Source: Trichoplax sp. H2
Lineage: Eukaryota; Placozoa; Uniplacotomia; Trichoplacea
Assembly: GCA_003344405.1 (NCBI GenBank)
Contig: NOWV01000002.1
Span: forward strand, 1,550,001-1,614,000
Direction: 5' to 3'
Length of the DNA: 64,000 nt
Each line of letters starts with the position of its first letter. The first letter of the stretch is position 1. Made by a program: the position numbers and the translations under genes. Positions 37,236 to 49,081 of the stretch are shown here, in pieces. The notes beneath the pieces were generated by a model, which saw only the letters and a program-made list of their open reading frames with translations, searched no databases and was not told where the DNA came from.

Positions 37236-38953
37236 ATGCATTTACCGATGGAAGAAGGAAGAGAGAAAAGCTCGACGCAACAGGATTCTGAAATAACTGC
37301 CCAAGATGAGAGGATCGATCCAAATGCGACCATCCTAAGCCATTCTGTTTTATCTCTACTTGTACCAAAGGTTGAATATGTTCAGGGCAGCGTCAAAGAA
37401 ATTACGTAAGTGAAATGATGTCATTTTGCTTGGAAAGTGATCGATGAGTCACAGCGTGTTGGTTAGCTACTGCAAACTTTTGTCACTTTTTGCTAGATGC
37501 TGATTTTCATTTGTAGAGTATCATTGCCACTTGTATGACTTTCAACCTTCAATAGTATTGTAACAAATATTACCCTAGCCTTTGACAGTAGAAATTCAAT
37601 CTATACCACATGGATAAACTCTCCAAATGGCTGAAATGACAGAGGACCATTTTACCAGCAGTTTCAATTGTACCACAACTTAACGAGCAAAAGTACCCCC
37701 TTTACTTGCTCTTACTTTATCAAGTACTCTACTCGTAGAAGTGTTATGAGGATTGATTGATTGTAATTTCCCGCTCAAAACATTCTTGAAATTAGATGGT
37801 TGTGCTTGAATGGACCTTCCATTCTTGCGATCGCTTTAAAGTTACCCGTTAGACACAACATAAACTTGTCATAAATAATAGTGCCCCGCTACAAGCACTA
37901 CCAGCTACTTGAATGAATGTAAGGTCGTCTTCCTCATTATGGTACGTGCTAGGGGACTCGTCAACGAACAGAATAGGCATAACTAAGTTGAATTCAGTAT
38001 CTAAACAACATTCTAGCGGACTATTATAATAAGAAAACGAATCTTGCCTAATAGAAATCATCCTATCGACATTGTTTGCCCTTAATCCTCAATTTGCTAG
38101 TCTTGTAGTGAATACGGACTGTAAGTTGCAGCGCAAGTGATCATGGGAAGGAAATGTCATGACACAAATGAATTGATCCCTAAAATCAACATTTCTACTT
38201 TATAAGATACCCCTGACATACTGTGCAACTAGATATTATTAACGTTTACCATGTGGCTTTGCTAAGAAATCAACAAAGTGTTGTATTCATTTTTCAGTAA
38301 AACACAGAACGTCCTTGCCAAATCAGTCGAGCAAGAAAATGAAAAGTTTCGGCAAATTGGCTACATTCATGACTTATCAAATACTGTAAGATATGCAATC
38401 ATCTCAAATTGCAATGTTGTTATCATTGATGGATTAATGGAAGGCATTTAGAGACTCGATAATACTGTTTTAATGATACTCATTTTGATACTTTGAGTGA
38501 GCTTTAGATGATTTGTTCATTTTCATATGATATATTATCGATATCATTGGTATGTTAATGTCATTATAATTATAGTTTATTAGGTGCAGACGTTGCAGAT
38601 TTAAGCTAGTCAATATCAGGAGAGAAATGTTGAATCTGAGCGATAGAATGAATAAATTAAAGGTAGGCAATCGTCGTGATTTATCACGCCAATCGTTTGT
38701 GCTCTTGATAATATAATGATACACTTACTACAATTCATTATCGATTACTCTTTGCTGTTACGTTTGCGGGTACTTATTCGTATGTTACTTGTTTGTGCTG
38801 CTGTCACTTGCAACCATGCAGAAACGTGCTGCAAGACTAAAGTCTATCCGCGAAAAGCAGCAGTTAAAGCAAGCCCAAGAAGAAGCCGAAAGACAAGCCT
38901 ATCAAGCTAGCTTACTTGCTAAACCCGCCAAGCATTTAACAAATCAAAACTGA
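37236..38953 (+). CDS. BLOC1S6: BLOC-1 complex subunit 6 (pallidin), 158 aa
   Basis: Four exons: 37236-37405, 38298-38385, 38576-38662, 38822-38953, all GT-AG and in frame (477 nt). Pallidin is a small coiled-coil subunit of BLOC-1, which acts on endosomal tubules in the biogenesis of lysosome-related organelles. Residues 35-57 (ILSHSVLSLLVPKVEYVQGS) match the conserved start of the helical region. The third exon gives KLVNIRREMLNLSDRMNKLK, close to the vertebrate LVNIRKEM segment. The last exon encodes a charged helix (KRAARLKSIREKQQLKQAQE) and ends near AKPAKHLTNQN, resembling the ARPAKRM end of vertebrate pallidin. Length is slightly under the human 172. I chose the ATG at 37236; 37248 is an alternative, and an upstream in-frame extension to 37161 looks non-homologous. 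It is convergent with the METTL25-family gene, 396 bp apart. Confidence 0.85.
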
Positions 38954-39349
38954 AAAGATGATAAAAAGACTAAGACTAAGTTCATGCAATGAAATACTTG
39001 ATTTTTTTCACGTATATAAGATAGCCATCACTGTACATTGTTTTTATATCCATGATATGAAGGATAACCGTACTTCGATAAATTATTAGCTATTGGTTAT
39101 CGTTTTCGGATCTAGATAATTTTCAACAGTATCCTATCACGATATCATGGATTAGGATACTACGTTTAATAATTGCCAAACCATCTAAAAATTGATTGCA
39201 AATATACAGTGTTTTGCGAGGAATTGATAGTGTGGTTGTGCAATGGTGAAACAGCATGGTCATAAAAATAGATGAATACTCTTAGAAGCACATTCATTTT
39301 GGTGCTATGCAGTATCATAGTGTTATCTGAAAAACTTTATTTCAAATTT

Positions 39350-42300
39350 TTATATTATTTTCATGCCAACAATGGCCAGATTTCTAGGTGAAATGTATTC
39401 CTCAAACAAAGGTATGATTCCACAATCTATGTTAAGCTCATTAAGGTACAAACAGCGGTCGATTGTTACGATACTTTCTAATAACGGCTGAAATAACACT
39501 TGTAATGCCTATGGGATAATATAAATTGAAACAAACTAGAATATCGTAATCACTAAAATGTATGTAGAATTTTCTTTTGAAGAGAAAATCTTACCGTTAT
39601 GGCTTCTGCATATGGTATTACCAGCTCGTGCTCCTTGTACTTTTGCATGCATGTAGCGAAGCATTTCTCATAATTTTCATCAGTGACTGCTATGGCAGTA
39701 AATTATTTATTAATGCTGACATCAGTCTATCATATCCAGCACAACATTGTAGTTTGCAATCAACACAGATTTTAATATCATTAAAATTAGAGTGCTTTCT
39801 AAGGGATTATGCGTGCTAAAGTAGCATCAGGTAACCACTAATTTAAGTGACTCATTGAGCTAACACAAAAATTACGGTACTAAAGCAAGGTGACAGTTAG
39901 GGGTTGCAGAGGTTCGGTTACAGTAACAGATATGCTTAGAGGTAACAACGTATACAGTATGCGAGGATATAGAATCTTAATCATTCTATTTTACCTTGGA
40001 TGCGGTTAAGATAGATTTTAGTGTAATCTTCGAAGGTCATCGCTGCAGATACTTTAATACGAACACGACCTTGATTTGTTTCACGAATCTCTTTAAAATC
40101 ATTTAAAGGCAAAGTATACTTTACACGCAAAAACTTTATGAGTACGGATATAAACGATAGAAAGATTGGCTCAGCTACCTCTAGGCAGTGCTTCATTTAC
40201 AATTGAACGATATGCAACATTTTTTGTATGGAGTACATGCTGAGCTAGGCTCATTTTTTCCCATCTATAAAGTTAAGTTCGCCATATACAACCTGATTAA
40301 ACACTATCTGCTTTATCATTCGACCTGGATTGATATACAACACCGTATTGTAATACATAATGTAAAAAGCAAATTCTAACCTCTTTCTGGTCTCTTGTGC
40401 AGCTAAGCGCATTGCGTAAATCCCCATTTGCCAGTCGTGGTACTTTTTGCTCATCTGTGACAATATATCCTGTATAACACAACACAATGAACTTCAGCAA
40501 TGTTACTTTCAATTTAAGACTATTATTGATTATACGGGTATAGTATATGTCAATACTACGTAGAAGAAGCTTTGGTTGTGTTGAACTTAAAAAGTTATTA
40601 CGATACACCTACATTTAGATGAAAGCTCATCGGAAAATTTTTGAAGCAGCTATTTGCCTTAGTATCTGAAAGTCCAGTGCATGGTTTTGATGAGATTATG
40701 AAATAATTATTTTTTTAATATTGAAACAAAATTACCTTGCCGCTCAGGCAGCGGGGTAGTCATGCCGTGATAACAGCAACCTACACAGACAAGAAGAGCA
40801 GAAAATGGGCAGTGTTCTCCAACGTAGTGCAAGATGTTCGGAGTTAAATCATTACAGCAATGTAAACCAGCGAAACAAATTGGTATAGTTAAATTTTCCT
40901 GATTTTGATTCGGGAAACTAGCTACAGCTTCACAGTTGTCGTCTCTGGTGCTTTTCTTATTCACACCAATTGGACAATACAATCCTTTGCTGTTGTTAGT
41001 ATGGTTAATCGATAAATCTTCAACTAATCGTGTTAATTCTTGATAACTTTGAGTATCACCGCTTATTCTTAAGGTAATACTGTTTATATCTTGTGGTCTA
41101 GACCCATTCCAAGTTGATAATGAGGCATTCCTTTTAGAAATTACTTTAACATTACGAGTAATAGCACTTTCGGATCTTTGCGAATTTGAATCAAGTCCAA
41201 CAATTTTCATTTTGTAAAGGCTATTAAGAACCTGGCCCAGATAACCCTAAAGATGAAGATACGTATCTTAATCTAATATGATTCATAGAGTAGCTTAACA
41301 GTACGAGTATTTCGTTTAATCTGCTTAATTTCAGTATTTCCTAACAAAAACTGATGTAGTAAGACATGTATTGAAAGCTACCATACAACAACTAAATGAA
41401 TTAAGCTGAATTACCAGACCGGAACCAATGTCGACAACAGTCTCACAGCCATAGTTTTCGCACATTTTCGCAATGAAGGACGCCATTGATTCAACCTATT
41501 TGTGTATGTTGCGGGAATATATTACAATGAAGAGGACAACATGAGGATCAGGCAGAATCATTATTTTAAGTATAAAGTTATGTAATCGGCTAAAAGGATA
41601 ATGTAAGACTTGTCTATTAAAATCGATTAACCTCATGACGCTTTTTTGGGATCATTCCTAAGCCAATATCATCTTGAATCTCGGCCTTATCAATATTCTG
41701 ATTTGGCTCTCGAGGCATAGCTAACGCAGCTACTTTAGCAATAAAATTCTGTAAAGATTCGGGCCAGAATTCCTAAGGATATATGTACAGATTGTGATTA
41801 CTAAGAAAGGGTATTAGGTGCAGAAACAGTAGTAATATAGCAGATAAGGCTACTGGGTATTGTATTTGCAGCATAATAAGCTCACTATTCTCATTCGAGC
41901 AAATCGCTTGAGTAGAATAACATCATTTCTATAGTACATGGATTAAGCAGCAGATGATAGTCTATAAAAAACCTGAAAGTAATCTTTCACTAGATTATAG
42001 ACTTTGGTTTACATTATGCTCTGACATTACCTTTACTCTTCCTTGAGGAATATACTTTAGATCTTCATAAGAAAGCTGTAATAGAGGTTGCTGCCACTAA
42101 AGATGCAAAATATTTTGATGACATATAAAAAATTTCGAATTCATTCATTAAGCAGAGCAATGTTTAAATTCAAATCAGCAGTACTAGGAAGGTAATTGTA
42201 CTTGTTATCATGATAATTAATTAATTTAATCGTCTACATTTAATACTGTATTGATAGGAAAATCCATCTCTACTAATTACAATATACTGTACTACAGTTG

Positions 42301-42690
42301 TTGTAGAGCAAAATCGCTTGATTTCAACTCGAGCCTAAAGCAGTAGGTGATACGAGTACAAAACCTATCCGCGATTCCTGCAGTATCACTCGATGAAATA
42401 TCGCCTTATCTTAGACATATAGTGAAAATTACTCGTATTCTACCTTTAATTTAATGGTGCCTTGTAAAGCACCCAACACTCACTTCTTCAGGTATTTTTT
42501 CCCATATTCTCTCTTTAAAAAAGTCAACAACCTTAAAATTGTAAATCCATTCAAATTGAGCTACTATATCCACCACATCTTGCAAGTATTGTAGATGTCC
42601 ATCTTTCCAGTGATCATATGGAGAAGGTAAATTATAAGGATTGGATATTTTCTTTAGATTAAGCATTCCAGTAAGGTTCATCGATCGCAT
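39350..42690 (-). CDS. METTL25: METTL25-family methyltransferase (522 aa)
   Basis: Eleven exons: 42484-42690, 42031-42096, 41632-41772, 41415-41495, 40736-41246, 40613-40665, 40381-40454, 40179-40264, 39995-40090, 39595-39689, 39350-39508. Total 1569 nt, one continuous frame. The N-terminal part has the family segment VVDFFKERIWEKIPEEWQQP. The SAM-binding motif I is VVDIGSGLGYLGQVL, preceded by KKRHEVESMASFI and followed by IVGLDSN (motif II acidic residue). A later conserved block is FAGLHCCNDLTPNILHYV then CVGCCYHGM. After this come FPMS, RLAAQETRKRWEKM, AYRSIVNEAL, FEDYTKIYLNRIQ and a C-terminal LLESIVTIDRCLYLNE...SPRNLAIVG. The order matches METTL25 and its relative METTL25B (RRNAD1); I cannot separate them with certainty. 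Substrate unproven. The intron between exons 8 and 9 was set by phase and homology. Confidence 0.88.
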
Positions 42691-42795
42691 TCATTACTCA
42701 TGTATGACCTTTGTCAGAGACAATATCGCACACCCTTCAATAATCACATGATTATAGAAAGTCTTGAGTTGTTCAACTGGTGCAAATAAAGATCT

Positions 42796-42868
42796 ACTTA
42801 CACAACGAAAAGCTTATGTCATGATAGCAGTACTTACGCTACGAAAAGCTCATAGTCGTGATAGCAGT
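42796..42868 (+). repeat. Two-copy tandem repeat, period 36 bp
   Basis: Units acttac(a/g)c.acgaaaagct followed by (t/c)at.gt(c)(a/g)tgatagcagt at 42796 and 42832, just upstream of the METTL25-family gene on its own strand. Confidence 0.8.
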
Positions 42869-43077
42869 ATTAAGCTGTGCCTTAACTTATTTTGGTCATG
42901 GAGGCCAAAGCAAAAGCTTTCTTTGACCTCAATGGATTGGACTACAATTTATATAAACGTATACTGTATGTGTCTACTACTCCGTTGAGTATACAACTGC
43001 GACTGCGCAATGCTAAGCCTCCTAATTGGACCAGTACTGTAACCATTCTGTATTTCATGGGCGGGGCGAGCTCTCTA

Positions 43078-43112
43078 TACTGTACACTGTACAGTACTGT
43101 ACAATGTACATA
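43078..43112. repeat. TGTACA/GTACAGTAC palindrome island
   Basis: Dense self-complementary words (actgtacactgtacagtact, then gtacaatgtaca) within 35 bp. Same word family as the islands at 9.5 kb, 36.6 kb and 37.1 kb. Confidence 0.7.
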
Positions 43113-43764
43113 GTACTAGTTAAAAGCACTTACGCAATACTGTGGTGTAGCCCCTTACAGGAACACTCCTCAGATCATAAGAATTATAATGGCATCCAAA
43201 AATATATCTACAGTATTAGGGATAAGGGAAATTATGTGCGCATATAAAAGCTTATAGTGTACTGATGTCGGCTTTTCTTTTCCCGTCACCTGGAGCACCG
43301 TAAAAGGGATTTTATATAAATAAATTAGAGAATTATAGAATTATCTTAACCTATACAGTACTGTATAGTATACACCCGTATATACTCGTATTACCGTGAC
43401 TTTTCCTACAAAATACTTCTCTTATCCCTTTAGATAAAATATCGTTATCTATGACGTTATACATACTTTATATACAGTAGATAACTACATAGTTTTATAA
43501 TATTATTACATACTTACGTAGATTTTCTATAAATTGAGCGACTTTTTAATAAAATTTGGGTTCAGCTTTGTCTAATAAGAGAGACTAGTATTGTGTTACT
43601 GTTCCTCCTGACGATAGAAGATCGTCAGTATTTTGAGTCGGACTGTAGGTAAATATCACGGAGGACAAACCCAACAGTAGACTCATCGTGTAATTTCTAT
43701 TATAGTTTTAACTTTTCCTCTTTACAAATTTCTATTTGTAACAATTATTAATAGCACTTACTTT

Positions 43765-43990
43765 AAATTTGGCTAAAATTTCACGTTAGCAGGTCCTGAC
43801 AAACCTTGAGCAATTGGTACTTGATATTTTTCTTGAACTTGTACTGGAGTATTGAGTTATTTGATCTTTTTTCAATTTTTTGATATAAACCATCAGTCAC
43901 TGCCGCTTGTGCGGTCGATTCAAACAGTATACAAATTATGCCGTGGCCTATTCCTTTATTGAATACTGATTTCAATTTTGAGGAAGCGCA
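43765..43990. repeat. Dispersed repeat, related to 36810-36990
   Basis: Collinear matches to the region at 36.8 kb: aatttggcta then an unlike stretch, accttgag.cattgg.(c/a)ttgatat, a gtattga word, then ata.aaac.atcag..ctg. The copy here has a single 50-bp unit. It overlaps a 64-codon minus-strand open frame, which is probably incidental. Confidence 0.6.
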
Positions 43991-44102
43991 AGTTTCTCAG
44001 GATGAGTGCCGATATTATTATGGCTAGAGCATTAAATAGGATTCACAATCTGAGCAGTCCCACGATAGTTTGCTAGTAGGCTAGATCGTAAGATTATGCA
44101 AC

Positions 44103-44880
44103 TATCTATTGCCACTAGAGAGGTATATTAGATACTGATAGTCCTCGGTATAAGAAATGATTGCTCGTGCGTACTGCTATAGCAAATGCAAAGCTGAACA
44201 AGAACCAAATATCCTGTCAAATGTAGTTTTCGAGACAATTATTAGAGTGTGCAATGTGCATGTATCTATTGCCACTAGAGAGATACAATAGATACTAATT
44301 GTCTTTAGTAGAAGAAATAATTACCCGTACGTACTTCCATAATAAATGCAAAGTTGAACAAGAACCAAAAATCTTTGTCCTTTTGTGCTTTTTTGAGATA
44401 ATCATCAGATTGTAAAAATATCTATTGTCGTTGGAGAAATGCAATAATACTGATAGTTCTTGGTGGAAAAATGATTACTCATACGTACTGCAAGAATAAA
44501 TGGAATAATGAACAAGAAATGCAATTCTTGTCTATTTTGTATTTTTCGAGACACTCTTTAAGATGTACGTGTATAATCTAGATCAAATAGGATGAATAAT
44601 TGTCTATTGTCACTTGAGAAATGCAGTCGCTATTGATAGTCCTTAATAGACGAAGTGTAAACATGCTCGCATGCACTACAATATTATAATTAATGCAAAG
44701 TTGAACAAGAAGCAAAAGTCTTGTCGATTTATTTTTTGATGCACTTACACTTTTACGTTTGTAAGCTAGACTGTAGGATTTCTACAAGTATCACTCATCA
44801 TTGAAGAGATGCGTACAGTAAATGCTGATAAACATAATTAATCTTTGGTATATCGGATGGATTTTACTCATATTTATTAA
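44103..44880 (+). repeat. Five-unit degenerate tandem array, 156-186 bp per unit
   Basis: Units begin at about 44103, 44263, 44419, 44601 and 44787. A typical unit is tatctattgccactagagag, then gatactgatagtcct.ggta, gaa(a)tgattactcgtacgtac, and aatgcaaagttgaacaagaa followed by aaa.tcttgtc. Identity falls from left to right, so the left pair is the youngest. No shared open frame. Confidence 0.85.
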
Positions 44881-45496
44881 TCATTAAGTGAGTCTTTAGC
44901 TCTAATAACACCATTTTACTTTCATAGCATTCGATATGAAGGTACTTCTGAAGAACTATCTCGAATTTTCTCAATAGTCAATTGCTTCGTTTAATGTTCG
45001 TTGCAAAAGCTTTCAAATAATTTCAAAATAGCTCTGGCCCTTGTTAAAATTTAGCACATTGATTTTACCATACGCATAAACAGAAAAAGCGATACGTTGA
45101 TGTTTTACGATAATAAGATATTTCTTTTCTGATATCTGTTCAATAGTACAATATAAATCAGTGAATGATATCAAATTGAATAAACGTTGGCTACTGTGCT
45201 GTGTAAAATATAACTGACAAAAAGGTTACTTCAATGACGACCAATTTAATTGTACAAGAAAATGTTCAAACAGCTAGCTAACCGACAATCGAGGTAGAAT
45301 TTAATATCTATGTCTAGATCGATTCGGAACAATAATACTTTAAAGAATTTTTTTCGGATTTGATCAAACAGTATTATTATTAAATAATATGAACAATATC
45401 ATAGGTTTTATATATAAGTGTGTTAACGTAATTATCCACGTTTACCGGTCCTTCGCTCTATCTTAGACGGACTATTGACTTGTTACTGGCGTGTGT
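44881..45496. other. Intergenic
   Basis: AT-rich DNA between the tandem array and the 3' end of the membrane protein gene. Nothing further recognised. Confidence 0.45.
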
Positions 45497-46189
45497 TTAA
45501 GTTTCAGCTATTCTTTTCCCGTAAAAGTGAATAACCATTAGCATAAAACCCTCCGGAACAAAATATAAACTTAATACCAATAGACTTGGAAAATACTTTA
45601 TGTTATTCCGAATAATATCGCAAACTTCACGATCTTTAACTTCCTTACGTGAGTGATCTAAAGGGGACCTATAGATTATGGTAAATAAATACCAAGCTAT
45701 AATTCCAACCAGTAGTAGAATTAGAATTAGTTTCATCCACTTAAGCAGACTCTTGTTTTTGTTCCGTATCCCAATACATGCAGCAGCCATACATATAAAA
45801 TTAATCACTAAATAGCATCCAAGCACAATTGCTGCTGTTGGATCATAAGCCCCAAGAGCACGTATTTTCGATAAGATAGTGCCACCTAATTGACAGATAG
45901 TGGCAAGAAGAAACAATTGAAATGGTGTAGTTTCTTAATATCATTTTAAGAATGAATTGTACCTTTTAATCACAAACGAGTAGTTTAAATTAATAGTAAT
46001 GATTAAAAAATATATAAATTACGACCAATAAAGGTAAGCTAGTCTTAATTGTCATAAATGATATATTAAAATATTTAGGGTATTGTTTATTGCATTCTCT
46101 GTAAACTCTAAACTTACCTTCCAAAATATAAAAGAATGGGGTGACGATATAAATGTAAATTCCAATGATTGCGAGGATAATACCTAAGA
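45497..46189 (-). CDS. Polytopic membrane protein, 3' exons (N-terminal part not found)
   Basis: Two exons are well supported: 46118-46189 and 45497-45933, joined in phase 1 across a GTAAGT donor. They encode a first helix (LGIILAIIGIYIYIVTPFFY), LEETTPFQLFLLATICQLGG, a second helix (AAIVLGCYLVINFICMAAAC), a third (MKLILILLLVGIIAWYLFTI), a hydrophilic loop rich in Lys/Arg/Glu, and a fourth helix (PSLLVLSLYFVPEGFMLMVI) ending HFYGKRIAET. It looks like a four-helix protein with both ends in the cytosol, similar in plan to the TMEM272-like gene at 30 kb but without its signature motifs. The upstream exon carrying the start codon was not identified, so this entry is a partial model. Family not recognised. 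Confidence 0.6.
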
Positions 46190-46681
46190 CTGAATACAGA
46201 ATTTTTTTATAGTCATTTCATGCAAGGATTGAAAACCAATGTAAAACCTCGTGATACTAGAATTTTAGTTCTGCATAGTTAAGACGAGAAATTTTTAATT
46301 TAGAAGCATTTATTTAAGAATCGTAACCCTACAAAATTTAAGACATGTTGCTAATATCGATAATCTGGTTGGCTTCAGCGCTATTATTTTAGGTTTGCTT
46401 GGATCTAAAAATACAGGTTTAAAAAATAAAATTATTTTATGAGTTAAAATCACGTCACTTATAAAAGAATGCCTCAAATACCTATAAATGTATACAAGGA
46501 TAATAAACAACATTGTATGTTTCAAGTCTGCATATCTATTGATACATGTATCCAGTCTTAAAGAAGAGGAAGTGAAACTCTTGAACAATAAACTCATTGA
46601 AGGATATTGTATTGACAACTTGTTTCACAAATTTTCTACCAGGGCGATAGAATAAATAGATACTATAAACAGATATTGATT

Positions 46682-46850
46682 AATACTTTAACGGATCTTC
46701 TTGCCCTGCTATTGGCAGCGGAGAGTCAGTAATAGTTGCTAAAGGTATGTCGTTTTGGCCATTAGTAAGATCAGTAACATTAGCAACTGGAGGAAAAGGA
46801 AAGGCAGATATTACATTTTCTTCAGACGATACCAACTTTGTTGTTTCATT
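46682..46850 (-). CDS. Candidate terminal exon of a separate gene
   Basis: Minus-strand open segment reading VSSEENVISAFPFPPVANVT, DLTNGQNDIPLATITDSPLP and IAGQEDPLKY then TAA. A good pyrimidine-rich acceptor (ccttttcctccag) lies inside it, so the true exon may begin at about 46775. It cannot be spliced to the exons at 45.5-46.2 kb without a 24-nt intron, so it more likely ends another gene whose other exons would lie at 46.9-48.6 kb, where I could not find them. Confidence 0.3.
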
Positions 46851-49081
46851 TTCATGTTAACAATACCCTAATAGGAACAGTACATATATATATATGAAAA
46901 TTAAGCGATCAGGCCGTATCTGAATAATTCTATGTATACAATACCTCAATTAAAATATCTACTATTTTTTAACCTGTCACAGTTCTACCAACAATGAAAC
47001 GTCTTTTAAGATAAACTGAAATTTTCATAATTTTTTGCTAACTATAAATGATCTTTTGTGGCTTTATGTAACTTTTCAGATGTATTCTTATTGTTTATTG
47101 GTTACAAAGCAGCTATTAGTTTACTGATTTATCCAGGATTCTATTGCAAATGATCATGTATTGCATATATGCAATAAAATTCTCTACATTGATAGCATTT
47201 ACGACTGCAGTACTGATATGCTTGGAAGTTAACCATATGTTATTACAAAAAACAATTGACCATGCTAACAAATCCAGGTGGCTGCTGTTGTCAAACTATT
47301 ATAAAGAATACCATTATTGATGATTAATAAACATGGAAGAAGAATTACGCCAATATAATTCTCTAGATCATTTCTGTCATTAATATAAATTGGGTTGCAA
47401 GACTTCTGCTCAACAAGTCAAGTGATCATGCCGTACAAACAGCTAAACAATTTTCTTTACAGAATGCATTAAATTAACAGTTTTACCTAAAGACCTTTAT
47501 TTTAGTTTAAATTAAACAGGAATAATGTTGCAATGGCTTCTAATCTTTCTCTATTATCAAGTTTTATTTTCTTGAATGGTAAATCTGTCTTACCTGTTAA
47601 TTATTTATATTGAAAAGGATTTTGACAATGACAGCACGTTACATTCTTAGGCGTTATAAAATCCAAACAAATGCAGGTTTAATACGATGATACTTGCCAA
47701 CAGTTTCCGAAGTAACTTTCTGCTAGTATAAAATTTAATTTCTAACTATTACATGAAACTAAATCTGAACAAATAGTAAATCGGCCAGTTTTGGTCTATT
47801 CCTTCCATTTAATGATAGTAAGTAAATATAATATGAACTGCATAAACGAGGAATAACTTATTTTAAGTAATGTAGAGATAGTTAGTTTTAAAAGCTACTG
47901 AAATTTATTAACGAATCACTAGTCCAGCATTGTATGAAAAATATATCACTGTGAGGACGTATATTGCAAGGCTATACAGGCTAAATATTGAGATAAAACG
48001 AGTTAGATACATTTGATTTCTATAAGGCTACATAATATATTGTTCTCATAATATAGGATGGTATTTTGATGATAATTTGAATCTAGATATGTAGATAGAG
48101 ATTTGTAGATACGGTATTTTATAAAAATGATATACAGTTTAACATAGAACAAATTCCTTCCCAAGTGTTCTAAATAACATTTCACATAGTTTTTTCAACT
48201 AAGAAATAACAAGTATATACGTCGTGCAATAAAGTACATCTCTCTCACGTCAGCATTTTCAAGTATCGTAAGGGCAATAGCTTTGAAAGCAATTATAAGA
48301 TATTAACTAGTCAACTAGTTATTTCGATATTTACTTTCATAACTTCAATAGTAGAATTTATAACCGAATTATTGCCGAATTCTAACATATTGCGTTGAAA
48401 TATCCTGAGTAGCAATATAGACAGGGCAACTCCATTGAATAAAAATAAATAAAATACTTTAAATTTAACATACTGTACAGTAAAAATTCTATTTTTAATG
48501 AACCTCATAATTCAGACTTTTCTTATGAAAATAGATAATAGAAGCAGAGAAGTTTGACTGCTATAAATTCCGTGACAGTATTAACTAACTCATTGTTAGT
48601 TTTTGTTCTTAGAAATTTAAAGGATAAATTTATATTACAATAACATCATCTAAATGTCATAGCCATAAAGGAGTATAAATGTAAAAATAGTATGTTTCAA
48701 AAGTTTTGTTGCCCGAAGATGAATTATCTTAATATTTATTGCATCATGAATCGCTGTAGCTGGATGTCGTTAAATAAATTAAGTACAGTTTATTCATAAA
48801 CCAGCAAGCCATAATCCGCTCATATTGCTTTGAATACGGTGAAGGTGATTCAAGGGGGAAGCAATTTGTTTCTAGATCAAATCTAAAAATTGAATTTTAG
48901 AGAACAACCATTTAACAGAAGTTCATCATTAAAATGCAGTGAGTAAAGTTAGCCCACTTAATTGATTCGAGTGCTTGCTTTTTTTAACTTTCAGCTTTCA
49001 AATTTAAATTGCTTATTATCAAAAAGTTCAGGTTGAGTCTTTTCAATTTCTTGCTTCGATCACTTGCTTTTATTATTTTAG
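46851..49081. other. Spacer before receptor 1
   Basis: No supported gene on either strand. A short minus-strand piece near 47600-47650 (NVTCCHCQNPFQYK then stop) is zinc-ribbon-like but isolated. N-terminal exon(s) of receptor 1 are expected somewhere here. Confidence 0.4.

Larger units (their letters stand above)
42691..44102. other. Repeat-rich spacer
   Basis: No supported gene. Contents: a two-copy 36-37 bp tandem repeat (42796-42868), a GC-richer segment, a GTACAGTAC island (43078-43112), another actgtatagtat word near 43356, a small hairpin (ctgacgat, agaag, atcgtcag near 43607), and a dispersed repeat (43765-43990). Overlapping short open frames on the plus strand at 42764-43247 do not look like a gene. 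Confidence 0.55.

Noticed and set aside
42764-43247. Three overlapping plus-strand open frames
   Set aside because: They lie over tandem and palindromic repeats, have no domain, and no splice model links them.
46640-46850. Joining the 46.7-46.85 kb open segment to the membrane-protein exons as its N-terminus
   Set aside because: The phases can be made to match through a 23-nt exon at 46640-46662, but this needs a 24-nt intron, too short to be credible.
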